NCBI RefSeq assembly: GCF_900176005.1
Contig: NZ_LT838272.1
Location: forward strand, 1,941,587 to 2,005,586
Direction of reading: 5' to 3'
DNA: 64,000 nucleotides
From: Thermanaeromonas toyohensis ToBE
Lineage (GTDB): Bacteria; Bacillota; DSM-521; Neomoorellales; Neomoorellaceae
Shown here: piece by piece, positions 44,625 to 53,658 of the stretch
How positions within the stretch are numbered: position 1 is the first letter of the stretch
How the letters are laid out: each line of letters opens with the position of its first letter
Notes under the pieces: generated by a model
The model's database searches: none
Seen by the model: only the letters and a program-made list of their open reading frames with translations
Told to the model about the DNA's origin: nothing
Program-made: the position numbers and the translations under genes

Positions 44625-45005
44625 GCGGCAAATGAAGCCCGTTAGTTATTCTGCAATATAAACAATAACGAGCAGCAGTTGCTGCTCGCCGTATCTGTGG
44701 CAATTCTGCCGAGTGGGGGTGCCACAAGCCCCATCGCCCCTTTACCCCTGTTTAAGCCAGATGCATAAGTGAGGCTCGGCCCTCACTAAATAGGCCGTCT
44801 GGCACCGCCGTTGGCTCATTTTTCGCTTTGCACCACAACGCTCTTGGGGCGCTGTACTCTCAATTTATTAAGCGCGGCCGGGTCGGCGGTGGTTCATAAG
44901 GAGCTTGCCTAAGAGCTCCACTTTGACCACCTCCTGAGGGCTTCTAGCAAATTTATACTTTACCCTTCCAGCGGTTGTCAATCCTCTTATTAGTAGAGGT
45001 GGCCT
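44625..45005 (-). ncRNA. Candidate structured phage RNA between tail fibre and lysis genes
   Basis: A 430-nt gap in an otherwise packed operon. Nested helices can be drawn: GGTGGT/ACCACC (44888-44893 with 44926-44931) enclosing GGAGCT/AGCTCC (44900-44905 with 44914-44919); GCCAGA/TCTGGC (44756-44761 with 44798-44803) enclosing GTGAGG/CCTCAC (44769-44774 with 44781-44786); GTGGCA/TGCCAC (44697-44702 with 44720-44725). It ends at a terminator. No convincing ORF. The strand is inferred from context. Confidence 0.45.
44655..44688 (-). terminator. Terminator-like hairpin ending the structured region
   Basis: Minus strand CGAGCAGC-AACT-GCTGCTCG (44688-44669) then TTATTGTTTATATTG. Perfect 8-bp stem. 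Confidence 0.65.
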
Positions 45006-45024
45006 TGCTGCGCTTTAAGTCTAC

Positions 45025-45567
45025 CTATACAAGAGTTACTACTTCCCACGCAAAATCGTAAGCATTAGTTGAGTCGCTTCTAGAAATGAGGAGGTTTGTG
45101 CTACTAGTAAGGTAAGCGTAACCCATATATTGTGAACCATAATAAGAACTGCCAGCATAAACTAGTTTACCTGATAGTGTCACGAAGGATTTAGTAGGAT
45201 CTACAGCTGCTATCGCAATGTTTGCAGACGTAGCACCGGCCGGAATCTGTCCAGTACCCCTTTGGACACTGATACCGCTAGCGAACTCTAGAATATATAC
45301 ATAAGCTGATTGATAAGAGAAACCTTCATATACTAAAGTAGTTGAATTGCTTAAATATACTCTTATGCCATAGTATCCTTCCGAAGCCACCTTAAGGTAT
45401 GGATGAATAACTAAAAATGTTTTTCCTAAATCGACGGCAGTAATGGATGCAGTATAACTTCCCGACGACGTAATTTGAACGTTTACTCGTTGTATAGATT
45501 TAATCTGTGCCCCGCCTAAAAGGTCAAACCCAGCCACTCCCTGTGTATCCTTTAAACTTACCCTCAC
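45025..45567 (-). CDS. Tail appendage protein with two tandem beta repeats
   Basis: Up to 180 residues; GTG 45567 lies in another frame inside the preceding fibre gene, and GTG 45537 is an alternative start. Two homologous units of about 75 residues: one around ASITAVDLGKTFLVIHPYLK, the next around ANIAIAAVDPTKSFVTLSGK; both contain EGYYG/SSYYG and end in an aromatic strand. Likely a receptor-binding or fibre-tip module. Distal end of the tail operon, where host-range determinants sit. Confidence 0.7.
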   Translation of the reverse strand: MRVSLKDTQGVAGFDLLGGAQIKSIQRVNVQITSSGSYTASITAVDLGKTFLVIHPYLKVASEGYYGIRVYLSNSTTLVYEGFSYQSAYVYILEFASGISVQRGTGQIPAGATSANIAIAAVDPTKSFVTLSGKLVYAGSSYYGSQYMGYAYLTSSTNLLISRSDSTNAYDFAWEVVTLV

Positions 45568-46357
45568 CAGTATGGAAGATTATTCTCCCTTGGTAACCAG
45601 TCGGGTAAGCCGATACTACCTCCACCCTTAGCTCCTTGGTAGTATCAGTACGTATAGCAGTTGCGCTCATATTATCAACTTGATCCAGCCCAACATCGGC
45701 TTTGGTAAGGACTACGTTACCCGTCTTACCGGCTACGCTAAGAACATTCGCACTCAACACACCATTGGAATCTATATTTACTCCATCACCCTGCTTCACG
45801 TGCCCAAGTACCGTAGATGACGCTTTTTCGGCCAAATGCGCATCATGCTCCGCTACCAGATTCCGGCCACGGAGCAGATCCGCATTTACTTTTCCTATTC
45901 CTGGCACCAAGGGCCTTTTATCGGCCACCGTGGCAATATTGCCAGCCGAATCGGTAGTAACCTCCGCAATGGGTAGGTAACCCGTTTGGGTAGAGTGAGC
46001 CGTGCCCCAGGAATAGGTACCGTCCGGCTGGAAGTCAAGATAATAAGTCGTACTGGCGAGAGAAGTGGTGAAGCTCGCCGCTGCCGGGGTGAAGCGCCGT
46101 AAGCCGCCATCAGGCTGCTGGACGTAGCAGGCCCCAGCGGTCACATCCAATTGGTTTGCTACGGTGGCGTTCTTGGAGGGCACCATGCCGCTTACAACGA
46201 AGCCGGAGGCGAAAATATCCTGCGCTAGAACCTCTGGCTCCTTGCGGGTGGCAGCGTTAGCGTCGATGGTGTCGTAGATGGTGTTAAACGCCGCTCGGCT
46301 TACCGTTTCGTTGCCCAGCGGTTTGGGGATATTAAGTCTTGGGGAATAAGTAGGCAT
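45524..46357 (-). CDS. Phage tail fibre protein
   Basis: 277 residues. N-terminal RLNIPKPLGNETVSRAAFNT is the usual baseplate-attachment start; a collagen-poor middle, then SVAGKTGNVVLTKADVGLDQ, a motif common in fibres, and an end GYTGSGWV. The stop overlaps the next gene. Binds to the wedge/gp53-like baseplate side and points to the receptor. Confidence 0.85.
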   Translation of the reverse strand: MPTYSPRLNIPKPLGNETVSRAAFNTIYDTIDANAATRKEPEVLAQDIFASGFVVSGMVPSKNATVANQLDVTAGACYVQQPDGGLRRFTPAAASFTTSLASTTYYLDFQPDGTYSWGTAHSTQTGYLPIAEVTTDSAGNIATVADKRPLVPGIGKVNADLLRGRNLVAEHDAHLAEKASSTVLGHVKQGDGVNIDSNGVLSANVLSVAGKTGNVVLTKADVGLDQVDNMSATAIRTDTTKELRVEVVSAYPTGYQGRIIFHTGEGKFKGYTGSGWV

Positions 46358-46933
46358 TTACGACCTCACCTCCAATTGATCCCAAGTGAGAGCAAGGCTA
46401 TCGAACGCGTCCCAGGTCTCGTTCTTGGCATCCCACTCGTCCCAAATAAAGTAGTTGAACTCGTATTTCAAATCCAGGTGTGCCGGGACCACTGCCCGTA
46501 CCGCTGCCTTCAAATCCTCCAGGTTAGGCGGCACTCCCGTAGTATCCACGAAACGAATCGTTACGGTATAACCCTCAAAGTCTTCAATTACATCAACAGC
46601 TCCCTTGTCATAGCTTTCTGCCACTTTTTTGACCACGTAAATAGTAGCCGTACCGTACCCGCGTAGCCTGGAGATAATTCTATCCCGCCGCTCGGACTCA
46701 GGTTGGTCTTCCGCAGGAGGCAAGCCTAGCTCCTTTTCCCACCTTTCTAGCCCCCACGTGGCAGTGCTAACGAAAAACTGGTTGAGAACTTCGTCTAAGG
46801 CCTGCCTTAACTTGTCGAACTCACTACCCTGGGCCTGTAGGATGGCTTTCATTACTCGGCTTGTTTCGTAATATCGGGGAAGGTACGTCAGCATTTCTTT
46901 GCCTCGCGTGCTGGTTATTTCATAATCTGCCAT
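46358..46933 (-). CDS. YmfQ-type (DUF2313) tail protein
   Basis: 191 residues. LTYLPRYYETSRVMKAILQA, WGLERWEKELGLP and RRDRIISRLRGYGTATI match DUF2313 of PBSX/Mu-like tails. Baseplate wedge component. Directly after the gp47 gene. Confidence 0.9.
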   Translation of the reverse strand: MADYEITSTRGKEMLTYLPRYYETSRVMKAILQAQGSEFDKLRQALDEVLNQFFVSTATWGLERWEKELGLPPAEDQPESERRDRIISRLRGYGTATIYVVKKVAESYDKGAVDVIEDFEGYTVTIRFVDTTGVPPNLEDLKAAVRAVVPAHLDLKYEFNYFIWDEWDAKNETWDAFDSLALTWDQLEVRS

Positions 46934-46945
46934 TTAATCATCCTC

Positions 46946-48520
46946 CTACGTCAGGGTCACAGTTCCGAGAACAGCCACTTCCTGCGGGCCAATAGCTATG
47001 TTGGACGTACCGCCGTTCACGAGTAAGTTTGAGTAGTCTAATACGCCAGGAGTGTCGAGGATTACCGTTCCTATCCTGGCATAGCGCACGTCGTTATCAT
47101 CTGCAAAAGCCAGACTGCGGATATATGATTTCAGGTTTTCCACCACTGCACTCTTAACGCTGTCGGCATTATAGCCTGGAGCTATCGTAAGCGTAGCCGA
47201 AATGTTTATCAGTACCGCCGTGGCTGGTTCTACAGTCACTCTTGCCCCAATAGGAGCCTTACCCTCGCCGGTGTCCTTAGAAAAAGTACTGCGGTAAACC
47301 GCTCGATCCACCCAAACTATTGTCGTGGTATCCGTGGTAAGGCGGGTTATTCGCAGTTCTAATTGATCTTGGCCGTTCCAGTAGAACTCTACAATTTTGT
47401 CATCGAAGGCAGTAGCTAAGTCACTGGCCTTAAGAGTTATCACGGCGTCTATTGTTCCACCTGGTCTGGTCTTCGCCCAGGCCGCTGCTGAGACGTTCCA
47501 TATTCCCACCTGAAGGAGATCCGCTGTTCCAGCATTATTGTCCACCTTTATTCGTACCCGGGCCTGCCAGATGCCGGGCTGTTGGAGGAGAGTGTGCAAA
47601 CTAGAGTGCGTAATAGTCCCGGGCCCGGAAGCGTCATAGACCATTTTTACGCTGTCGCCGGTGTCGTCGGTCAGCGTAGTATCTATGCTGGTACCGTAGC
47701 CGCCCAGGGTCATGTTTTCTGCTTCGATTTCGTTCACCCAGGGCGGGGCTATATAATTCTGGACTGCGTCCACCAAGGCCTGGTCGGCCGGTTCTTTATT
47801 CGTGTTTATAACCGCTATGCTCACTGTACCAGGGCCGTCCCGTACCGGTACTACTGAAACACCTCCCACTCCTGTTACCTCCATAGCCCAGTTCACGTAA
47901 TCGGCCTTATTTCCTCCAGCTGATGGAGACCGCACCCGCTGCAGAAAGCGAGCCAGGAGTGAAGCATCATCCTCCTGGTCTAAGCCTCCTGAGGTAGCGG
48001 AAGGGTTAGTTACTGCCGAAACCCCGCTTACTGGTGTGACCAAAATGCTAATAGCGCCAGCTGCTACGTTGCCAGAAGCGCCAGCTTTTACTGCCTCTAT
48101 AGGCGCATATCCCGTTCCAGTACTGTCCAGTGTAACTGAGGCCGTGGTGACAAATTCTATCGAAGGAGTTCCAGTAGTCGGATCTGCCGGTGTAGCTACT
48201 CTAGTTCCAGCCGGAACCACTGTTCCCGCCAGGCCAGTAAACTTTACTTGCCCGGTGGCCTTTACCGCTGGCTTCCGTGTAATCCCATGTTCTTCACAGC
48301 GCAAGTCTAGGTACTGGCCGAAGGTAGTAGAAGCAAAACCCCGCCGCAAAACCTCCTGGGCCCAGATAGCTGCTTGAGCTAACTCCATAGCAGCCGGAGC
48401 TAATGCATCCCAGAGGTAAGATCCTTCTGCCTTGTCCAGATCCGCCGGGAGACTATCCAGCATCCGCTTGAGGATATTTTCCTCCGTTTGCTCTGTAAGG
48501 TACTCTGGCAAGGTAGCCAT
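46946..48520 (-). CDS. Baseplate J (gp47-like) protein with beta-domain insertion
   Basis: 524 residues, baseplate wedge protein that triggers sheath contraction. Conserved frame: GQYLDLRCEEHGITRKPA, FLQRVRSPSAGGNKADYV, GVSVVPVRDGPGTVSIAVIN, and ISATLTIAPGYNADSV. The family is usually about 350 residues. The extra about 160 residues (roughly 258-420) lie between NYIAPP and APIGARVTV, are beta-rich and read like a carbohydrate-binding jelly roll. Overlaps the next upstream gene by 1 nt. Confidence 0.9.
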   Translation of the reverse strand: MATLPEYLTEQTEENILKRMLDSLPADLDKAEGSYLWDALAPAAMELAQAAIWAQEVLRRGFASTTFGQYLDLRCEEHGITRKPAVKATGQVKFTGLAGTVVPAGTRVATPADPTTGTPSIEFVTTASVTLDSTGTGYAPIEAVKAGASGNVAAGAISILVTPVSGVSAVTNPSATSGGLDQEDDASLLARFLQRVRSPSAGGNKADYVNWAMEVTGVGGVSVVPVRDGPGTVSIAVINTNKEPADQALVDAVQNYIAPPWVNEIEAENMTLGGYGTSIDTTLTDDTGDSVKMVYDASGPGTITHSSLHTLLQQPGIWQARVRIKVDNNAGTADLLQVGIWNVSAAAWAKTRPGGTIDAVITLKASDLATAFDDKIVEFYWNGQDQLELRITRLTTDTTTIVWVDRAVYRSTFSKDTGEGKAPIGARVTVEPATAVLINISATLTIAPGYNADSVKSAVVENLKSYIRSLAFADDNDVRYARIGTVILDTPGVLDYSNLLVNGGTSNIAIGPQEVAVLGTVTLT

Positions 48521-48978
48521 CAGCCTATCACCACGCTTCCGCTAATCTGTCCTATTTCTCCTCTCACGTTCGATACTTCACAGGTAAAATAGACTGCACC
48601 ATTGTCCCAGGTAAATGTAAAATTTTTAACCCCAGCTGTTCTGGGGTCTACCTTGAGCGTTTCCTCGGTTATCCTTTTTATCTCGCTCTCAATCGCTGCC
48701 CGTGTTAGACCCTTGCCTATAAGCTCCTCATATTCTTGACCGTAATTGCGGCTGTAAACTAAATACTTATAACGAGCCGTCCTTAATGCCTTGCTGCACC
48801 ACTCCAGCCAGGCCTCTACATCCTGGGTTTCTGTCACTTTACCATTGGGAGTAAGGACAAATTCGCCAGCCTCGAAATCAAATTTAAACGAGCGGCCAAA
48901 CCGCACGGCAGTTTTATCTCTGCTCAAAAGCGGATCTGGCGTTGATTCTAACTGTTGTGTAGGGAAAAGATTAGGCAC
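48520..48978 (-). CDS. XkdS-like (DUF2634) baseplate protein
   Basis: 152 residues. FKFDFEAGEFVLTPNGKVTE and RTARYKYLVYSRNYGQEYEE are the family pattern (gp25-like wedge). Position between DUF2577 and Baseplate J matches PBSX order. Confidence 0.9.
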   Translation of the reverse strand: MPNLFPTQQLESTPDPLLSRDKTAVRFGRSFKFDFEAGEFVLTPNGKVTETQDVEAWLEWCSKALRTARYKYLVYSRNYGQEYEELIGKGLTRAAIESEIKRITEETLKVDPRTAGVKNFTFTWDNGAVYFTCEVSNVRGEIGQISGSVVIG

Positions 48979-49387
48979 CAGCCATCACCCTCGCTATAAC
49001 TATTGCCTCTTGGCCCCTGTTTATAGGGACTACTAATACCCGCTCACCAGGCTTAAGACCGGCTTTAAGATTGACCCGCACATCCTTTATTTGAGCTGCC
49101 CGGAAGTCGTACCTGGTAAGCTGGGACGTAGAAGCCCCGGCTAATGGGTTGCCCTGCTCGTCGACAGGGCTGGTAGCTGTTCCTATGAGCGAGAATGCTG
49201 GCAAATGTAACTGCACCAACCAATCTGCCACGTAATAATGCTGGATTTCATGCTTGAAATTATCCAGCTTCAACCCGGTAGCCGTAATTGTGCCGAGTTC
49301 GCAGGGTAGCCCGGAAATAACCCTAGCTGTACGCTCAGATATGCGCATATCAATAAGGGAGGCCAGTTGCTTAAAGGGGTCAGTCAT
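48971..49387 (-). CDS. XkdR-like (DUF2577) phage protein
   Basis: About 138 residues from ATG 49387 (GGAGGCGG upstream; a frame from 49423 is longer but lacks a site). TITATGLKLDNFKHEIQHYY and LKPGERVLVVPINRGQEAIV are the recognisable OB-like spike hub motif. Confidence 0.85.
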   Translation of the reverse strand: MTDPFKQLASLIDMRISERTARVISGLPCELGTITATGLKLDNFKHEIQHYYVADWLVQLHLPAFSLIGTATSPVDEQGNPLAGASTSQLTRYDFRAAQIKDVRVNLKAGLKPGERVLVVPINRGQEAIVIARVMAGA

Positions 49388-50450
49388 AATAGTACCGCCT
49401 CCGAACGTAATCTTCGCTGGCAAGTTCTAAAGTCATGTGCCCTGGAGAGCCCAAGTCATGTTTAACGCTTGTGACTAATAACTCCCACCCATCTAAGCTT
49501 ACCTTATCCCCTGCTCGAATGGTATTTATATCAATTGCAGTAACAGTTAGCGTTTCTTGCATACCAGTTAGTGCTTTTCTGGCCGCTTCTATGGCTTGAG
49601 CTACTGTTTCTATTTTGCTGTCCTGGATTACCTTCTGCAGAGTACCGTATTTATCATTTTCCCCGTACTCTATAGCCAGCACTGGAGACGGGAGATCTTC
49701 TCTATCCTCTTCACTCCCGTACAATCGGCCTATCTCTTCTAGGGTCATACCGCTAGTATCTATTTCCGTTCTCGCCTTTTTTGCTGTCCCCAAAACCTTA
49801 ACTGCGGTTACTGTTCCCTCCAGTGTCCGTCGTTGTACTAGACTTTCCACATTCTGACCACTCTCCAGCACCCATACCGTCTCATTGCTACCAAGCTGCA
49901 CCAGTTCCAGTCCGTAAGGCGTCATACGTGGCCGATAAAGGCCTCCCCCTTTGGTGGCTGTTTCTTTGAGATCAGCCATCATCATCGAGTAAATTGACTG
50001 CGCCCGGTAAACGGCCCTTACTAAGGGTATCCCAGTATCCGCAATATTCCCAAGCGGTATGTTCCAGTCCGCAGCGTAACGCTCAATCCGCTGGCTTGCC
50101 GTCTGGCCTGCCGGGAGAATATATTCGTCTTCACTTTTTGCCAGGTATATCGTTTTATCGTAAATCGTTACCGTAATATGTTTTTGACCATGGCTTTCGC
50201 TTTCTACTTCCCATACCACACCCGGATGCAGAAGATATACCATCTCAGTACCACCAAATGGGATACCGGACACTCTTATCTCCTGGCCTGGTGTTATCCC
50301 AGGGAAGTCGGGTGTTACTACCAGCCTGACCGTTGCCCGGTATGCTATTTCGTCCAAGCTTTCCTCCAGCGTTATGCTCTCTACCAGGTCCCGAAGAAAA
50401 TACTTGTTGTCAAGTACCACCTCATACCGGCTTAGCCCGGGATTAATCAT
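49380..50450 (-). CDS. XkdQ-like tail hub protein (gpD-like)
   Basis: 356 residues. [20 protein letters not shown] start, a middle [20 protein letters not shown] region, and [20 protein letters not shown] end match the XkdQ/YqbQ hub. Forms the central hub of the baseplate under the tube. Overlaps the LysM gene by 4 nt and the next gene by 8 nt. Confidence 0.9.
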   Translation of the reverse strand: MINPGLSRYEVVLDNKYFLRDLVESITLEESLDEIAYRATVRLVVTPDFPGITPGQEIRVSGIPFGGTEMVYLLHPGVVWEVESESHGQKHITVTIYDKTIYLAKSEDEYILPAGQTASQRIERYAADWNIPLGNIADTGIPLVRAVYRAQSIYSMMMADLKETATKGGGLYRPRMTPYGLELVQLGSNETVWVLESGQNVESLVQRRTLEGTVTAVKVLGTAKKARTEIDTSGMTLEEIGRLYGSEEDREDLPSPVLAIEYGENDKYGTLQKVIQDSKIETVAQAIEAARKALTGMQETLTVTAIDINTIRAGDKVSLDGWELLVTSVKHDLGSPGHMTLELASEDYVRRRYYYD

Positions 50451-51090
50451 ACTGGCATCACCAGCTTCATGCCTGGATAAATCAAATTGGGATCCGGGCC
50501 TATCGTCTCCTTGTTGGCCTCATATATTTCCCTCCACCTGGCCCCGCTGCCTAGCTCCAGCTTGGCTATCTTCCAGAGACTGTCGCCAGGTCTGACTTCG
50601 TACACTTTGGGTACTGGCTTCAGATCCGGTCTGACCTCCATTGCAAAACTAGCCGCTGGAGTAGTGACTTCAGCCGCCGTCCTTACCTTCACTTCACGCC
50701 AGGTTCTCAAGGTCAGGTCAAAGTAAACATCTCCGGGTTCACCGCCCTTAAATGTGGTAACATGAGCCGTTACCAATACTGGCACGTTGATAATGGTATC
50801 GGTTATAAGAAAACGCACTGGCTTTCTACTCATAGTCCAGGCCGTGAGCTGATTCATGGCCTCTTGTGGATCTGGCAAGTCAGGGTAACGGCAGTATCCT
50901 GGGTCGTAGTGCTTGGGGAAAAAAGAAGAGAAGCTGATTTCTTTCAGCTTCTCTCCTGTAGGAAAATCCACTTCTCCGAGGTTCATGATGTTCACTGTTT
51001 CGTACTGTTTTTCCCTACGGATAGTAACTTCGCTAGGGTTAACCGGTAAGTGTAATACTGGCCCAGCTGGGTCAATTAAAAAAAATCCAT
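50447..51090 (-). CDS. XkdP-like LysM tail protein with a frameshifted N-terminus
   Basis: The open frame from GTG 50995 gives 182 residues ending in a LysM domain ([20 protein letters not shown]). Family members begin about 30 residues earlier. Those residues are present upstream ([20 protein letters not shown], then REKQYETVN) in the same frame, but the natural ATG at 51090 (GGTGATC upstream) is one base out of frame across a run of eight T (51078-51085). Nine T would restore it. So it is a lesion, sequencing slip, or slippage-expressed gene. Confidence 0.85.
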
Positions 51091-51109
51091 AAGATCACCA
51101 GCCTCGTGT

Positions 51110-51748
51110 TTAATCGGGGTTTAACTCCATAGCCAAAGGCAGCCCATTTTTATCATCCACTTCTGCCCTATATAACTTAACCTTATCGTTTGACAAAATC
51201 ACTCTAGCTATAAAAACGGCTAGTCTCTTTCCTTCTTCATCGTGATAAATAGGCGTTTTAACAACTGCCCATCGCTGTTTCCCATCAGAGTATACCTGGA
51301 CATCGGATATCAAATCATACCAGGAAGTCTTATACTTTGGATTGCCATTGCCGCCAAAGTTTTCATAAAGATACTGCTTTAGCGCCTCGGTACTTTCCTT
51401 GTCTGCTGTTACACTCCCTCGCACATTTTCCAGGCTTTGTCTTTGTTGCTCTAGAGAGCCTGAGTTAACTCTTGTCTCTTGGCTTCCATTCGATATAGCG
51501 CTCTCGCTAGCTTGTTGCGGTGATGCTATATTACCAGATTTTGCAGCTTGGCTCTTTTGGGACTGTCCTGCAACTATCAACATCAGGCCTATTAATCCTA
51601 AAGCTAATAGCCCATAATATGTTTTTCTCCTTTCTTCTTCAGTAACACGTTTTGTTCTTATCTTTAGCCAGCCACGTCCTTCCGCAAAAATGTACGCCCC
51701 GAAACACATCGCAAAAAGGATAAGCCATATACCCCACCAAGTTGCCAT
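51110..51748 (-). CDS. Unknown membrane protein inserted between tape measure and LysM genes
   Basis: 212 residues. Two hydrophobic helices (about 4-22 and 45-62), a Ser/Gln/Asn-rich linker, then a soluble C-terminal domain (about 115-212). PBSX-like clusters have no such gene here. Lower GC than flanking genes. Possibly a cargo gene for membrane or immunity function; not recognised. Confidence 0.7.
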   Translation of the reverse strand: MATWWGIWLILFAMCFGAYIFAEGRGWLKIRTKRVTEEERRKTYYGLLALGLIGLMLIVAGQSQKSQAAKSGNIASPQQASESAISNGSQETRVNSGSLEQQRQSLENVRGSVTADKESTEALKQYLYENFGGNGNPKYKTSWYDLISDVQVYSDGKQRWAVVKTPIYHDEEGKRLAVFIARVILSNDKVKLYRAEVDDKNGLPLAMELNPD

Positions 51749-51815
51749 ATAGAAGCCCCCTCTAAATTTAGATTACAGAGGGAAACTTCTATGAGCCTTC
51801 CCAAAATCCTGCTAC

Positions 51816-53651
51816 TTACCCACTATTTTCTAATACCCTCTTTATTCTAGCTACAATTTGTCTACCAATCTGTAGAGCCAATTCATCGGTATTAATCTCG
51901 GCACTAGTCAAATTAACTGTTATTCCGCCCACCGATACATTAACATTGCTACCTGCACTAACTACCCCTGGTAAACCCACGATCCCACCATAAGCGTAAG
52001 GTTTGACCCCTAAAAATCTCCCTGCTTCTTCCCATAAAGCTAGCGCCCTTCTTCGATGTCGTCCAGAGAGAGGAATGATAACTTCTGGACCTTCTTCCCC
52101 TACAACGGCTATATGTGGCGTACGCACAAGTGCACCCTTTGCATATCCTGCGGGCCATTCAGCTTCTGGATATAAAACTTCAGGAGGCTCCCCAAACAAC
52201 TTGGAGGCAAAATACGTTAAAATTCCGGCTCCACCGCCAATAAGCCCTCCCAATCCAGTACCTATACCAGGAACTATACTGCCTATAGCAGCCCCGCCCA
52301 GCGCTCCCATAATCAACGCACCAAAGGGACTACTTTTAAGCCTATTCCCGAACTCGGCTAATATACCAGTAGCTATCTTACTTCCTATCTTAACTGCCGC
52401 CTCACTAATACGCGGTGCCATTATTTCTAAGCCCCTAGCAATAATTTCCACCATCATTTGTCCGGCAGTACTCAACAGCTGGCCACCTGGGCCCGCCAAC
52501 CACTCATTAAGCTTGGCTGTGGCCTCATCCAAAACAAACTTGAGCTTGCCCCAAAAATCGAGCTGCCTAAAAGTTTCATCACTTGCCAGTCGTTCAAGCC
52601 AAGAATAGAAGTTACTAAAGCTATTGATAATCCAATTGCCAAGAGTAGTGCCTACTTGCATAAGAGCCCCCTGCACTCTCTTGAGCCCGCTTTCATTCTG
52701 CGTTAGCATATCGACGAACCGCTGCATTGCTGGCACTACTGCTTGGCGTAAACCCTCTCCAAAGGCCCAGAAAAATTTTAGGTTCGCGTAATCTTTCAGG
52801 GTGGACAGCAGTCCGAAAAGTGAGCGCGACTGCTTCTCCATCATGTTAGGGAACCGCTCTTCCATTCCTTTAACTAGCGCTTCTATAGCCTGTTCTGCGG
52901 GGATCAGCCCTTTTTCCGACAGCTTCATAGCTTGGGCAGTAGTAACGCCCATAGCTTTCGCCAGAATATCCCAAGCCGGAACTCCTGCTTCTGTAAGCTG
53001 CATCATTTCTTCAGCGGATACTTTAGCCTTGGCCTTCATCTGCCCTAAAGCGATAATAATCCTGTTAATCCCTTCAGCCCCAAGTCCCAGCCCAGCAGCA
53101 GCATTACCTGCTGCATTAAGCATCGGAATTATCTTCTCTGCACCAAAACCGAAGGCCAGCAATCTTCGGGAAGCTTCTAAAAGCTGAGGCATTTCAAAGG
53201 GAGTTTTTGCAGCAAAATCTGCTAGGTTCCCGATAAACTCCTGGGCTTTCTCACTGCTGCCGAGCAAGGTTTCCATAGCAATATTAGCCTGTTCTATCTC
53301 GCCAGCAAGCTTTAAAGGGTATCCAATAAGACCGGCAAAACCGGCTCCAGCTCCTAGTAGGGCCAGCGGCGAAGTGAGCAAGTCTACAGTCTTTTTAACT
53401 GGGGCCATTACCCGGTCAACTGCACGAAACATTATGGTGTGAACTCCGCTGAGCCTATTGAGCTTATCCCCTATCGTCCTTAATGGACCGCTTACCCTAT
53501 CTACCAGCTTAGCGGTCATTACGATGTTTTTGTGCCGCTCCATCTGCTGGACTACCTGGTCTACCCTCTTTTTAGTAGCCGCCATCGCATTTCTTAACTG
53601 CTCATCGTCCGCCCTGATGACTACTACGACCTCTCCTGCTTGTTCAGCCAT
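51816..53651 (-). CDS. Tail tape measure protein
   Basis: 611 residues. Tape_measure domain near 115-310 (TLLGSSEKAQEFIGNLADFA, KTPFEMPQLLEASRRLLAFG, EEMMQLTEAGVPAWDILAKA), then Gly/Ala-rich hydrophobic helices (440-480) and the ARTPHIAVVGEEGPEVIIPL end typical of Firmicute tape measures. Sets tail length. Begins 8 nt after the frameshift product stop. Confidence 0.93.
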   Translation of the reverse strand: MAEQAGEVVVVIRADDEQLRNAMAATKKRVDQVVQQMERHKNIVMTAKLVDRVSGPLRTIGDKLNRLSGVHTIMFRAVDRVMAPVKKTVDLLTSPLALLGAGAGFAGLIGYPLKLAGEIEQANIAMETLLGSSEKAQEFIGNLADFAAKTPFEMPQLLEASRRLLAFGFGAEKIIPMLNAAGNAAAGLGLGAEGINRIIIALGQMKAKAKVSAEEMMQLTEAGVPAWDILAKAMGVTTAQAMKLSEKGLIPAEQAIEALVKGMEERFPNMMEKQSRSLFGLLSTLKDYANLKFFWAFGEGLRQAVVPAMQRFVDMLTQNESGLKRVQGALMQVGTTLGNWIINSFSNFYSWLERLASDETFRQLDFWGKLKFVLDEATAKLNEWLAGPGGQLLSTAGQMMVEIIARGLEIMAPRISEAAVKIGSKIATGILAEFGNRLKSSPFGALIMGALGGAAIGSIVPGIGTGLGGLIGGGAGILTYFASKLFGEPPEVLYPEAEWPAGYAKGALVRTPHIAVVGEEGPEVIIPLSGRHRRRALALWEEAGRFLGVKPYAYGGIVGLPGVVSAGSNVNVSVGGITVNLTSAEINTDELALQIGRQIVARIKRVLENSG

Positions 53652-53658
53652 TAGGTTA

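Noticed and set aside
44868-44921. 17-codon frame behind AGGAGG in the structured region
   Set aside because: The ribosome site and codons fall in paired stems of the proposed RNA; too short to call.
45025-46357. Diversity-generating retroelement acting on the fibre tip
   Set aside because: No reverse transcriptase or template/variable repeat pair is visible in the window.
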